DNA of 64,000 nucleotides from Arenibacter antarcticus (GTDB taxonomy: Bacteria > Bacteroidota > Bacteroidia > Flavobacteriales > Flavobacteriaceae), in contig NZ_CP166679.1 of the NCBI RefSeq assembly GCF_041320605.1, forward strand, positions 3,396,001 to 3,460,000, given 5' to 3'. This document shows positions 17,143-26,546 of this stretch, in pieces. The stretch's first letter is position 1, and the number at the start of each line of letters is the position of its first letter. Both the position numbers and the translations under genes were made by a program. The notes beneath the pieces were generated by a model. It had not been told where the DNA came from. It searched no databases and saw only the letters and a program-made list of their open reading frames with translations.

Positions 17143-20100
17143 TGCTTTATTATTTTATGAGAAACGATTGTTTTTCCATTATCTACAAATAAATAATAAA
17201 CTCCTGAAGGAAGATATGAAGTTTGAATATGTACTTTTTCATTAAGATAGTGGGACGTATCAGATAAGATTAATACTCCCATGGAAGAATATATGGATGT
17301 TTTCACCACATTGGAGGTGTCATCTATGGAGTTTATTGTTATATCATCCCTAAATGGATTTGGATATACATAGGAACTGTTTGCTGAAAAAGTTTTCTCA
17401 AAAGTACCCTGGCAGTAATTATCGGTAGATACTTGGACAACATTTAAACTTCCCGTCATTCTCAATTGATACAGGTTTTCTTCTGTAATGACTTTTTGGC
17501 CATTATGGATAATATTGTATTGTTGGCCGCCACTCATTTTTAAGGTAAGTACGTTATTTCTTTTATCTAGGGTGGAGGTTACCAACAGGTTTTCGGGTTT
17601 GGTAATTGTAATCTGGGAACATAGTTGAAAATCAGGGTAAGCTTCTGCTGATAAGCAAACTTTGTATCCGCCTGCTTTTAGATTATCTATCTCTAGATTT
17701 TCCTTAAAGTTATAGTTGTTATTGATGTCATTACCAATAAGGTTGACGGTAGTCGCTATTTCAGAGTCCTTGGATAAAATGGATATTGATCCGTTATCGG
17801 AGCTTATACAGCTGAGCCCAGTAGCGGAAATAATATAATTATCCATTGGAATAGTCGGAATAGTTGAAATTGTACAACCCTTATCATCCACAACAGTAGC
17901 GGGTGGAGTGTTGGGGCATTCGTCAATATCATCGGGAACACCATCGTTATCTGTATCCTCAATTAATGGAGCTACATTAATTTGTAACGTTTTTATACAG
18001 CCTTCTTCAGAAGTGAATGTGTAAATTCCTGCTTGTGAAATAGCAATATTTGAAATAGTGTGGTTACCAGATACTACAGTATTATCAACTAGCTGAATGG
18101 AGAAAGTTATATTTGGCGAAACACTTAAAATAAGTTCCGCTCCTTCTTGAACAGTAATTTCCTGCTCCCCTGTTTGTAGTATCCCATCAACGGTATATAC
18201 TGGCTCAAAACTGTTGATGATACAATTTATTTCGACTCCCCAAAGTGCCAAGTTCTTGGTATCTATAGATCCTGCGCTATTGAAATTACCTGCTGTGTAG
18301 AGTTGGGATTTTTCCGTGTTGAAGGCCAGAGCGTTTACTTGGTTGTCCACTCCCACGGCAGTCCCTTCTCCCATTGCCTCCCAGCCTTGGCCAACACTCC
18401 ATCTTGCCATGCCGTTCATTATTTTGTCAATATTCCCGTTGTCTGAAGCGGTCTGGAAATTCCCGGCTGCATAGAGGTAGGTGTCGTCATGCTGCATGGC
18501 GTTGACGTTACCGCTGAGTCCTGTTCCCATGGCCTCCCATTGTAAGGAGTTACGGTTCCATCGGGCAATTCTGTTGACGGTGGCGCCTCCTGCTATGGCG
18601 AAGTTCCCCCCGGCATAGATATGGGTAGGTGTAATGTTTATAGCCTGTACAAAGCCGCTTGTGCCGGCTCCTAGGCTAGACCAATGGGTCCCGTTCCATA
18701 CGGCTATCCTTGGTGCATTATTACCTCCTGCGGCATCAAAATTACCTCCTATGTAGACATCGCCATTTTGATCTATAGAAATGGCGCGTATTTCATTGTT
18801 GGTTCCAGCTATTCCAGTTGTTGTGTCCTGTAATGGGACCCATGCCCCGCTTGTCCATACCGCAATATTGTTTACAGTGCTGTTGTCTGCTGTCTCGAAG
18901 GTACCCCCTATATAAGTCTTTCCATCGGCAGTAAGGTTTATGGCCGCTACTGGCCCATTGGTCCCTGTTCCCATGGCGGCCCATTGGATACCGTTCCATA
19001 CAGCGATGTTGTTGGCCGCTATCCCCCCGATCTGGGAAAAATCGCCCCCAACGTATAGGTTCCCGTTGGTTGCTATTGCAATGGACATCACCTTGCCATT
19101 GGGTCCGTCGCCTATAGTGCTCCATCCAGTACTGGGATCGTACAGCGCCAAGTTGTTGGCGGCTTTGCCTCCTGCCATGGAGAACTGTCCTCCTATATAG
19201 ACCTTGCCGTCTGCATCCGAGGCTATGGCCTCCACTTCGCCGTTGGTGCCGGCTCCTAAGGTAGTCCAATGGCCCACACCGTTTACGGCGACTGTCTGTG
19301 GCTCCCCCTTACTTCCTGAAATCTTGTATATTTTAGCCTGGGTCCCATAATCGCTAAAATAGAGCCTACCTGCACTGTCCATTCCAAAGGAGGATATGTA
19401 CTGTCCATCGGTCCTGAATAGCAGTTCTGAGTTAGCTGTCCCGTTGGTGGCATCGTAATCCAGTGCCCAAACCCTTCCGGAACTATAGTCGCCATAGATG
19501 TATTTGTCTTTAATCTTGGGGTCATTGTCCGGACCCCTGTACAGGTATCCCCCGGTTACGGAGATATCTCCATTACTTCGGCCATATTCAAAAATGGGCT
19601 TGATGTCTGGGGTGGTGGTCAAGACGGTGGAGGCGTCCTCTACGGTATTCCCCTCAAACCTGTTCCATCCGTAGTTGCCACCTCTTTGGATAATGTTGAT
19701 TTCTTCCCTGTCGCCCTGTCCCACATCTGCTCCCCATAGTAGTCCGGTTGGACCGTCAAAGGAGAACTTCCAGGTGTTTCTCAATCCCCAGGCATATAGT
19801 TCGTCCAGTCCGCTTAAACCTACCCTAGGATTGTCTGAGGGGATCTCGTAATTTCCGTTGGGTAGATCGGGATTGCTCTCAAGGGGATTGTTGCCATCTA
19901 GGTCCACGTCTACCCTTAAAATACTTCCAAAGACATTGTCCAGGTTCTGTGCATTCTTATTTGGATCACTACCCCCGCCACCGTCTCCAATGGAGATGTA
20001 GAGGTACCCGTCTGGTCCAAAGGCAATCTTCCCTCCGTTGTGGTTAGAATTGCCCTGGTTCTTGTCGAAACTAAAGATCTCTAGGCCACTGTCCGGATCC

Positions 20101-20519
20101 GCTCTATTTGGGTCATCGGCGCTCACAGTGTACCTTGCTAGTACTATTTCCACATAGACGCCCGAGAGTGAACTCTGGCGTGTATGGTAAACATAGAAAT
20201 ATCTATTATTGCGGTAATTGGGGTGGAAGGCCAGTCCTAAGAGGCCTATTTCTTGTCCCGAGGAAAAGCTTACCGTTGTGGTGAGGTCCAAAAAGGTCTC
20301 GGCTATCTGGGTGTTTTCGTCATTCTGGAAGACCTTTATCCTACCAGGCTGTTCCAGCACGAACAATCTGTCTGAACCATCATTAGCCGGTTGTATCTCG
20401 GTCGGATATTCAAAACTGAGATTGGGAAAGGCATCTTGGTAACTTATTTGGGCACTACATAGCGCCGATATTATGAAAAGGACAATGAAGGAGGCGAAAG
20501 GTTGGCTTCGAAGTTTCAT
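17139..20519 (-). CDS. Secreted PQQ-type sugar dehydrogenase/propeller protein with T9SS sorting domain
   Basis: The product is 1126 aa. A signal peptide (ends SALCSAQ) is followed by a glucose/sorbosone dehydrogenase-type six-bladed propeller (about 30-405) with FGPDGYLYISIGDGGGGSDP and ELYAWGLRNTWKFSFD. Next come about eight repeats of some 45 residues (about 410-765), each with a pattern like YIGGxFxxAGG..NNIAVWNG..W..MGTGTNG, forming a second propeller. An Ig-like segment, a thrombospondin type 3-like calcium repeat (DTDNDGVPDDIDECP, near 860) and a type A Por sorting domain (YPNPFRDDITI from about 1050) complete it. It should be exported through the T9SS to the surface. PQQ or heme dependence and the sugar substrate are not proven. 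The frame is intact, unlike the copy downstream. Confidence 0.88.
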   Translation of the reverse strand: MKLRSQPFASFIVLFIISALCSAQISYQDAFPNLSFEYPTEIQPANDGSDRLFVLEQPGRIKVFQNDENTQIAETFLDLTTTVSFSSGQEIGLLGLAFHPNYRNNRYFYVYHTRQSSLSGVYVEIVLARYTVSADDPNRADPDSGLEIFSFDKNQGNSNHNGGKIAFGPDGYLYISIGDGGGGSDPNKNAQNLDNVFGSILRVDVDLDGNNPLESNPDLPNGNYEIPSDNPRVGLSGLDELYAWGLRNTWKFSFDGPTGLLWGADVGQGDREEINIIQRGGNYGWNRFEGNTVEDASTVLTTTPDIKPIFEYGRSNGDISVTGGYLYRGPDNDPKIKDKYIYGDYSSGRVWALDYDATNGTANSELLFRTDGQYISSFGMDSAGRLYFSDYGTQAKIYKISGSKGEPQTVAVNGVGHWTTLGAGTNGEVEAIASDADGKVYIGGQFSMAGGKAANNLALYDPSTGWSTIGDGPNGKVMSIAIATNGNLYVGGDFSQIGGIAANNIAVWNGIQWAAMGTGTNGPVAAINLTADGKTYIGGTFETADNSTVNNIAVWTSGAWVPLQDTTTGIAGTNNEIRAISIDQNGDVYIGGNFDAAGGNNAPRIAVWNGTHWSSLGAGTSGFVQAINITPTHIYAGGNFAIAGGATVNRIARWNRNSLQWEAMGTGLSGNVNAMQHDDTYLYAAGNFQTASDNGNIDKIMNGMARWSVGQGWEAMGEGTAVGVDNQVNALAFNTEKSQLYTAGNFNSAGSIDTKNLALWGVEINCIINSFEPVYTVDGILQTGEQEITVQEGAELILSVSPNITFSIQLVDNTVVSGNHTISNIAISQAGIYTFTSEEGCIKTLQINVAPLIEDTDNDGVPDDIDECPNTPPATVVDDKGCTISTIPTIPMDNYIISATGLSCISSDNGSISILSKDSEIATTVNLIGNDINNNYNFKENLEIDNLKAGGYKVCLSAEAYPDFQLCSQITITKPENLLVTSTLDKRNNVLTLKMSGGQQYNIIHNGQKVITEENLYQLRMTGSLNVVQVSTDNYCQGTFEKTFSANSSYVYPNPFRDDITINSIDDTSNVVKTSIYSSMGVLILSDTSHYLNEKVHIQTSYLPSGVYYLFVDNGKTIVSHKIIKQ

Positions 20520-20759
20520 AGTAATTTCCTAAATCATGATTATTATTTAAGTTTAGGGGAGTATTATATCGGGATGGATGTATTACATAAAGATAGGGGT
20601 AATTTTGTTGATTTTTAACACTTTAGGTAAAATAATTAACTTAATTGCGCTATCTCATTCGGTATTGAGGGAAAATTAACGGAATTAATTAAGAAGTTCT
20701 TTATAATACTGAAATATTGATAGAGATAGAACCTAGATTATAACGAGAGATGGGTGCAC

Positions 20760-21551
20760 TTATTTAACTTTTTTGACGATTCTATTATAAAGGTATTCCC
20801 AGATGGTAGGATGATAAAAAAGAGTACCTATTTCTACATCATCGGTCTTGTAATTGTTTATTTTATGGTCTCTTAGGTCTTCTATCGCGCTTTTCAGTAA
20901 AGGGAGACCGATTAAAAGTTGAAGGAAGGGATAGGTATAATAATTATCCCTTTTTGAAATTTGAATTATTCCTTGATACACTATTTTTCCAGTATCTATA
21001 CCATCGTCTACCACATGGATGGTGACACCACAATTTTTGGTATCCTTGCGTACAAGCGCCCAATAACCGCCGTGCCATCCTCTGTAATAAGGCGTAATTC
21101 CTGCGTGGATATTGATGAATTTCCCAGAGATAGAAGATAGTGTTGTTTTATTTAATATCCGTGTATTTACGATTACGACTAGCATTGGATCTAATTCTTG
21201 GAGGAGATCAATGCATTTTTTTGAGTTTACCGACGGAACTTTTGAGATGATAACATTATTGGGAAGAATGGAATTTAACCGACCTATCTCCTTAATTTTT
21301 TGGATTCTTTCAGTCGAAGTTACTTTAAGAATTGGAACAATGACCAGACGATGGAGGATTTGTCCAAATACCTTAATAACTCCCAGCTTTTTGATTCTTC
21401 GTTTTAGAAAGATTTGAGTTTCAATGGGATCTTCAATAATTAAGTGACCTATAGCTATGTTATTTTCATTTAAATAGTTGTATACCATTACTGGATATTC
21501 CCCCTCACCGGTGATCATGACAATTTTTTTTGGAGATTTGTTTATATCCAT
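20760..21551 (-). CDS. Formyltransferase family protein (sugar or amino-sugar N-formyltransferase)
   Basis: This 263-aa protein has the formyl_trans_N fold with the catalytic triad N129 (VNTRIL), H149 (NIHAGITPYYRG) and D186 (DDGIDTG), as in methionyl-tRNA and sugar N-formyltransferases. It lacks the C-terminal tRNA-binding domain of Fmt. Placed at the end of a polysaccharide operon, it most likely formylates a sugar amine or a related small substrate, using 10-formyl-tetrahydrofolate. It lies 36 bp after the GNAT-like gene. The first 100 residues diverge from classical family members, so the substrate is uncertain. Confidence 0.82.
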   Translation of the reverse strand: MDINKSPKKIVMITGEGEYPVMVYNYLNENNIAIGHLIIEDPIETQIFLKRRIKKLGVIKVFGQILHRLVIVPILKVTSTERIQKIKEIGRLNSILPNNVIISKVPSVNSKKCIDLLQELDPMLVVIVNTRILNKTTLSSISGKFINIHAGITPYYRGWHGGYWALVRKDTKNCGVTIHVVDDGIDTGKIVYQGIIQISKRDNYYTYPFLQLLIGLPLLKSAIEDLRDHKINNYKTDDVEIGTLFYHPTIWEYLYNRIVKKVK

Positions 21552-21587
21552 GTATTATTTTTTAGACAGTAATATTTTCCACATCCG

Positions 21588-22838
21588 TTAATGGGCAACT
21601 GAAATGGTGAGCATCATTTTTTTGTCACGGCCTTCAAAGGTAAATTTATGGTCCTCATTACTGTTTTTTTTAATCTTTAATAGTTTATAAGATTCATTGT
21701 TTAAATATAAATATTCGAAAATTGCGGACATTAAATCGACCCATTCTTCACTATCTCTATTTATTTCTTCATAATTAGTCAGAAGTGCTTCATCTTCTAT
21801 GGGAGTAAAAAGGTATTCTATTTTCTCGTCATTCTTGGGTTTCCTATTTTTTAATTTATAGGTTAGGCTATGGAACTTGGTATTTATATCCTTCTCTCTT
21901 AGCAACTGCTTAAAGTTGAAATAAATAGCAATCCCCTTGGCTAAGAAAGTTGATACAGGTGAGGACTTGTCGTAATAAAGGTGATATTCAAAATTGTAAA
22001 TTCGTGTAGACCAGCGTTTTTTATAGTCGAAATATCCCTTTGAAAAATCGAAATATTGGTATCTTTGGTCAATACTCCATTCAATAAGTTTCATAATTGT
22101 AACCGATCCTAAATGAAACTTTTCATAACTAATATCAAAAACGGTTATTGCGTCGAAAACACTATGGTCAGAAAAATAGTTAAGGGTTACGCCGATGGGA
22201 GTATGGTCATTGTAAATAACGAATAAGGAAGCTTTTTTTTCTAAAATCATAGGGAAGGCCACTTCATGATAAAAGTTCCATTCTTTAGGGTCTAGATTGT
22301 TATTTGTGATGCCCTTATCATCAAATCTCTTCCTTAACAGTTGTTTAAAATGATTGAAGGTGGAATCGTAAACTTCTCGGTCCATTTCCCCATAATACAT
22401 TTGGTATGAAATGTCGAAACAATTTTCCAATCGTTTTTTGTATTTATTTAGTTTGTATCTAGAGCTTTTGCTAAAAGTGGAAGAGAAGTATTGGTTAAAA
22501 TCCGTATAACTATTTAGATCTACTAAAAAACCGGGGTACTGTTTAGTTTTGATAAGTCCTAATTGATCACTGGAATTTTCCAACTTTATATCAAAATAAG
22601 AGGGCACATCGTATATTATAAAAACGTTTTTCCTAAACTCCTTAGTCTGGATCGGCAACAACGTATAGGAAATACCTTTGGTTAAATTCTTGCCGAGGTT
22701 ATAATAGATAGGAAGGCGACCAGGTTTATAAAAAGACAGATCACCGATAAAGTTGAAAGAGTAAAAAGCCTTTACCTTACCAAAATGCTTCAACCAAATC
22801 CGTGTAAAAGTATTGGATGTAAACGGATTGTTTTTCAT
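21588..22838 (-). CDS. GNAT/FemAB-superfamily acyltransferase (CelD-like)
   Basis: This 416-aa protein resembles the CelD/BcsL and FemAB-like acetyltransferases of exopolysaccharide loci. A central block (about 120-300) carries the characteristic YFDFSKGYFDYKKRWSTR and LGSVTIMKLIEW segments. It is a paralog of the frameshifted gene at 37609-38849: both begin with a xNPFxxxxFTxxWLKxFG motif and share the YYNxGKN segment. It probably transfers an acyl or aminoacyl group to a sugar of the polymer. Donor and acceptor are unknown. It lies 13 bp after the FemAB-like gene in the carrier-protein operon. Confidence 0.75.
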   Translation of the reverse strand: MKNNPFTSNTFTRIWLKHFGKVKAFYSFNFIGDLSFYKPGRLPIYYNLGKNLTKGISYTLLPIQTKEFRKNVFIIYDVPSYFDIKLENSSDQLGLIKTKQYPGFLVDLNSYTDFNQYFSSTFSKSSRYKLNKYKKRLENCFDISYQMYYGEMDREVYDSTFNHFKQLLRKRFDDKGITNNNLDPKEWNFYHEVAFPMILEKKASLFVIYNDHTPIGVTLNYFSDHSVFDAITVFDISYEKFHLGSVTIMKLIEWSIDQRYQYFDFSKGYFDYKKRWSTRIYNFEYHLYYDKSSPVSTFLAKGIAIYFNFKQLLREKDINTKFHSLTYKLKNRKPKNDEKIEYLFTPIEDEALLTNYEEINRDSEEWVDLMSAIFEYLYLNNESYKLLKIKKNSNEDHKFTFEGRDKKMMLTISVAH

Positions 22839-22851
22839 TTGTTTATTTTCA

Positions 22852-23904
22852 TTAATCCTTGTTTTTCCATCGATATGCGGGAAAATAACTATTTAAATTG
22901 TCTAGATTATTGTTCCCCTCCCTTTGTTGGTTTATAGCATATAATTGATCATACGCAGCCTGATTTATTATATATTTCCATAATTCAAATTCCTTTAAAT
23001 CTTTGGAAAATCCAGATTTAAACCTAAATAAAGAATCTTCAACGCCGCCCAGGCCTCCACCTAAATTATAATATTGATAATTTTCCTTGGTTCCCTTAAT
23101 TCTCATCTCATCTATTAACATTTTAACTGGGTTTAAGTATAGGAATTCCTCACTTGAGCCTGAGAGATGGTATTGAATAATAGTATTCTTTTTCACGAAC
23201 ATGGCACCAGCAATTATTTTTTTAGACGCATTCTGTATAGCTATTAAAACCTCCGTTTTAAAATCTTGGGAATTAAAAAGACTAAAAAAATAATCTTTGC
23301 TAAAAAAATAACTTTTGCTCGCATTAACACGCTTCATATTTTCATAATATAGCTCAATAAATGCCTCCAATTCACTGGTTTTGGTACAAACTTTAACGGT
23401 ATACTCCTTTCTAGATTTATTGATATAGGATTTAAGTCTTCTGTTATAGTTCCTCTTTTGGGTTTCTAAATCCTGCTTTAGGTCAATGTAGACTACATTT
23501 CCACTAAAAGAAACTTCACCTAATCTATTTAAAACAATTTTTTGATTTGGAATAAAAGGATTTAATCTTGAGAAGACTGAAATGATGTTTAACTCTAGAA
23601 ATAACTCCTGTAGGGCTTTTGTATATTGACTATTATTAAAACTGGGATATATATTTTTGGTTACCGGACCAGAATATCCATATACAGAGGTGGCATCTTG
23701 GTATTTGGTGCCTTTTATTTTACGAAGCAATAGTGGAAGTGCTATTACCTTATCATTTTCGCTGTATTTTATAAGGATAGGCTGGTCACTTTCATTTCTT
23801 GCAATACAATGGTATTCATAAGTATGGTAAAAATCGGAATAATCACAGGACTCAATTACATTGTCCCATTCCCGCTTTTTATCCAGTATTACAATATTTG
23901 TCAT
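22852..23904 (-). CDS. FemAB-like aminoacyl/acyl transferase
   Basis: This 350-aa protein resembles FemAB/FemX peptidyltransferases and the FemAB relatives of exosortase-type polysaccharide loci. Visible are FYHTYEYHCIA near the start, the LPLLLRKI...YQDATSVYGYSGP block (about 55-82), and a second GNAT half with YQYYNLGGGLGG and LFRFKSGFSK. FemAB proteins move amino acids from aminoacyl-tRNA onto cell-wall precursors. Here a sugar amine is the more likely acceptor, and the carrier protein encoded upstream is a possible donor. The ATG at 23904 is preferred to the in-frame TTG at 23910. Confidence 0.8.
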   Translation of the reverse strand: MTNIVILDKKREWDNVIESCDYSDFYHTYEYHCIARNESDQPILIKYSENDKVIALPLLLRKIKGTKYQDATSVYGYSGPVTKNIYPSFNNSQYTKALQELFLELNIISVFSRLNPFIPNQKIVLNRLGEVSFSGNVVYIDLKQDLETQKRNYNRRLKSYINKSRKEYTVKVCTKTSELEAFIELYYENMKRVNASKSYFFSKDYFFSLFNSQDFKTEVLIAIQNASKKIIAGAMFVKKNTIIQYHLSGSSEEFLYLNPVKMLIDEMRIKGTKENYQYYNLGGGLGGVEDSLFRFKSGFSKDLKEFELWKYIINQAAYDQLYAINQQREGNNNLDNLNSYFPAYRWKNKD

Positions 23905-24082
23905 AAGCAATTAACTAAAAGTAGTATAATAAATGGGTGATAAGGATATTTCATATTATCGTAAATAGTGAAATAGAATTTCAACCTTCAGCTTTTTTTA
24001 AAAAGCTGATCAAAAGAAATTTTTAAGTTTTTTAAATGGAATGTACTAGGGTTATCCACAGATTATTAAAAGAGAATAAACT

Positions 24083-25543
24083 CTATTTCTTAATTTTCTT
24101 TCCGGTAGCGCTTATGGAAATACTATTTTCGAAAACCATTTGTTGTGGTATTTTATAAAGTGAGAGTTTTTCAACACATTTAGAAAGAATTACTTCCTTC
24201 ATATGTATTTGATTTTTAGGGTTGTTCAAGACTATAGTAGCTAAAATTGATTCCCCTAATATGTCATCTTCCACTCCTGTAATAGTACAATCTACAACCT
24301 CGGGTACAGATAAGATAACTTCTTCTATTTCTTTTGGACTTACCCGTTTTCCCCCCACCTTTATAATTTCTTTTTTTCGGGCCTTTAAATATAGAAAATT
24401 TTCCTTGTCCGCAACAGCAATGTCACCTGTATATAACCAGCCATTCTTGATGGTTTTTTCTGTTTCCACAGGTTCTTTAAAATATCCCAGCATTATATTC
24501 TCTCCCTTTGCTACAAGTTCGCCTTCTTCTCCAACCTTTACTTCATCTCCCTGATTATCTACAATTTTCAAGGATACACCAGGTATCCCCTTTCCTATTG
24601 AGCCTACCTTTTTTGACACCATATTGGGAGGTAGATAAGATAAACGGGCAGTGGCTTCTGTTTGCCCATACATAATAAAAAAATCTATCTCGGGAAAGGC
24701 CTGTGTAAATTCATCTACAAAAACATTGTGTAGCTTACCACCCGCCTGGGTAACATATCTTAGGTCCGGAAAATGGGTGGTTTTAAAATTTTGAGATTTT
24801 TTAAGCAAAATTTGATAATGGCTAGGAACACCTGCAAATCCTGTGCATTTATATTTTTTTAAATCATTAATTACAGATCCTAGAAAAATAAAGCTATTAT
24901 TTAGCACCATGGATCCACCTACTCTTAAATGGGTGTGCAATAAAGAAAGCCCATAGCAGTAAAAAAATGGCAATACCACAGCTATTATGTCGTAACCGGT
25001 CAAGTTTAAATATTCGATTATGGACCCGGTATTGGCAATAATGTTATGATGACTTATCATCACCCCTTTGGGGGAACCGGTAGAGCCGGAAGTAAATATA
25101 ATTTCTGCCAATTTGTTTCCGGAACAGTCTGTAGGGAGCTTCTCTATTTTCTGATGTTCTAAGATTTCTTGAAGAATTACTTCGTCTAAATGCAGTATCC
25201 CGTTCCCAATTAGTTGCTTGGACTGTTGGTTTTTAGACATAAAAACAGTTTGGCAAGCTGTAGTTTCAAGTATAAAATCTAAATTCTCCTGTTCAATAGT
25301 AAAATTTAATGGTACACAAACATTCCCAGATTTAAGTATGCCCAAATACACAGTAATGAAAAAGACAGAATTGGGACTTACTAATGCAATGTTTTGATCT
25401 TCGCCCACATGAACCTTTAAATAAGAAGCAACTTTTAAACTATTTTCATGTAGTTTTTTAAATGAAATTGTTTCTTTGGGTCCTAATACAAAATCTTTTT
25501 CAAGACTTTGTGTTGTGTCGAATAAATAATCAAAAACATTCAT
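24083..25543 (-). CDS. AMP-forming acyl-CoA/acyl-ACP ligase (class I adenylate-forming enzyme)
   Basis: This 486-aa ANL-superfamily enzyme has all core motifs intact: P-loop TSGSTGSPKG (151-160), the A5 motif MYGQTEATARL, YTGDIAV with the hinge RKKEIIKVGGKRVSP, and the C-terminal catalytic lysine in ATGKKIKK. It adenylates a carboxylic acid and transfers it to a thiol, probably the phosphopantetheine of the carrier protein encoded at 28554-28802. It resembles the ligases associated with exosortase-linked polysaccharide loci. The acid could be a fatty, hydroxy or amino acid. It lies 17 bp after nadE. A 172-bp gap follows before the FemAB-like gene. Confidence 0.88.
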   Translation of the reverse strand: MNVFDYLFDTTQSLEKDFVLGPKETISFKKLHENSLKVASYLKVHVGEDQNIALVSPNSVFFITVYLGILKSGNVCVPLNFTIEQENLDFILETTACQTVFMSKNQQSKQLIGNGILHLDEVILQEILEHQKIEKLPTDCSGNKLAEIIFTSGSTGSPKGVMISHHNIIANTGSIIEYLNLTGYDIIAVVLPFFYCYGLSLLHTHLRVGGSMVLNNSFIFLGSVINDLKKYKCTGFAGVPSHYQILLKKSQNFKTTHFPDLRYVTQAGGKLHNVFVDEFTQAFPEIDFFIMYGQTEATARLSYLPPNMVSKKVGSIGKGIPGVSLKIVDNQGDEVKVGEEGELVAKGENIMLGYFKEPVETEKTIKNGWLYTGDIAVADKENFLYLKARKKEIIKVGGKRVSPKEIEEVILSVPEVVDCTITGVEDDILGESILATIVLNNPKNQIHMKEVILSKCVEKLSLYKIPQQMVFENSISISATGKKIKK

Positions 25544-25560
25544 TTTTTTTAAATTATCGA

Positions 25561-26526
25561 TTAGAATATGGGTCTCATTCTCAAATATTCAGTAGTTTTT
25601 TTCTTTCTTTCAAAACTCTTATAAATGTTTTCAATTTCTTGGGTTGTTTTACCCATTACTTTCCCAACCTCTTCGGCCTCATAATTATTCTCCCAACCGT
25701 ACCAAGTTAAATCCATTTCCTTAAAGGGCATCTGATAGAAAAAGTCTTCTTGAGTTTGTTCTGCGGTATAGGTGTCGGTTGTTGGGGTCCGGTCAATTAT
25801 TTCTTGAGGGACTCCCAGATGTGCTGCTAATTGGTAAACCTGTGTTTTATACAAATGTCCAATAGGCATTACATCTGCGGCGCCATCACCGTGCTTCACA
25901 AAAAAGCCTTGCTCCACCTCATGCTTATTAGGGGTTCCAATAACCGCATAATGTAGTCTTTCGGCATGGTAGTACAACATGGACATTCTACTGCGTTGTT
26001 TAAAATTGGTAGAGGCCACTATTTGTAGGTATTCTTTGGCAGGCAGTAATTTACTATAAACCTTTCCGTTAGGTTTTATAACGGTAATGGAGAAAATTGC
26101 AGGTATGTTTTTATTGATGTTTTGTTTAATCTCAATTTTTGCTTTATCCACTTTAGGATCAAAACCTGTAATTACCCTTCCAATGGCTTCATCTCTTCTA
26201 TTATAGCATCCAAATCCATCTAAAGCTTGAGTGATGTTTTCTTCCAATGTATTAACATCAAATTTATTTGCAAGTTTTAAAGCTAGATTTTTACTGTCGT
26301 CACTGGAGTCTTGTTCTGGTAACATAATTGCTGTCACTTTTTCGGGACCAAAGGCCTTGGCGGACAGGGCCATACATACGGAAGAATCAATACCACCGCT
26401 TATACCTATAACAGCACCTCTGCGTTGCAATTTTTGATAGACATCATTTTTTAATTTGGTGATGATGTTATTGCAAACTTCATCTATGTTTTCAAGAAAT
26501 AGGATATCTTTTGAAAATGGTTTCAT
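25561..26526 (-). CDS. nadE: NadE-type NAD+ synthase homolog within polysaccharide locus
   Basis: The product is 321 aa, with the ATP-pyrophosphatase P-loop SGGIDSS (43-49), the KQRSRMSMLYYHAE helix typical of ammonia-dependent NAD synthases, and HGDGAADVMPIGHLYKTQV in the nicotinate-adenine-dinucleotide-binding half. There is no N-terminal nitrilase domain, so ammonia must come from elsewhere. The glutamine amidotransferase AsnB encoded 20 bp upstream is a possible source. Its position between asnB and the ligase suggests it may act in the decoration pathway rather than, or as well as, in NAD synthesis. The family call is firm; the pathway role is inference. Confidence 0.85.
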   Translation of the reverse strand: MKPFSKDILFLENIDEVCNNIITKLKNDVYQKLQRRGAVIGISGGIDSSVCMALSAKAFGPEKVTAIMLPEQDSSDDSKNLALKLANKFDVNTLEENITQALDGFGCYNRRDEAIGRVITGFDPKVDKAKIEIKQNINKNIPAIFSITVIKPNGKVYSKLLPAKEYLQIVASTNFKQRSRMSMLYYHAERLHYAVIGTPNKHEVEQGFFVKHGDGAADVMPIGHLYKTQVYQLAAHLGVPQEIIDRTPTTDTYTAEQTQEDFFYQMPFKEMDLTWYGWENNYEAEEVGKVMGKTTQEIENIYKSFERKKKTTEYLRMRPIF

Positions 26527-26546
26527 AGGATTGTATTTGTTTAGAA

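Noticed and set aside
18240..19260. Closely spaced DNA repeats that might suggest a repeat array
   Set aside because: They are in frame in the propeller protein and encode its 45-residue blades; there are no spacers as in CRISPR.
23988..24009. Hairpin TCAGCTTTTT/AAAAAGCTGA as a terminator between the ligase and FemAB genes
   Set aside because: The stem is mostly A-T, the loop is too short and no T-tract follows on the minus strand; the genes are probably still co-transcribed.
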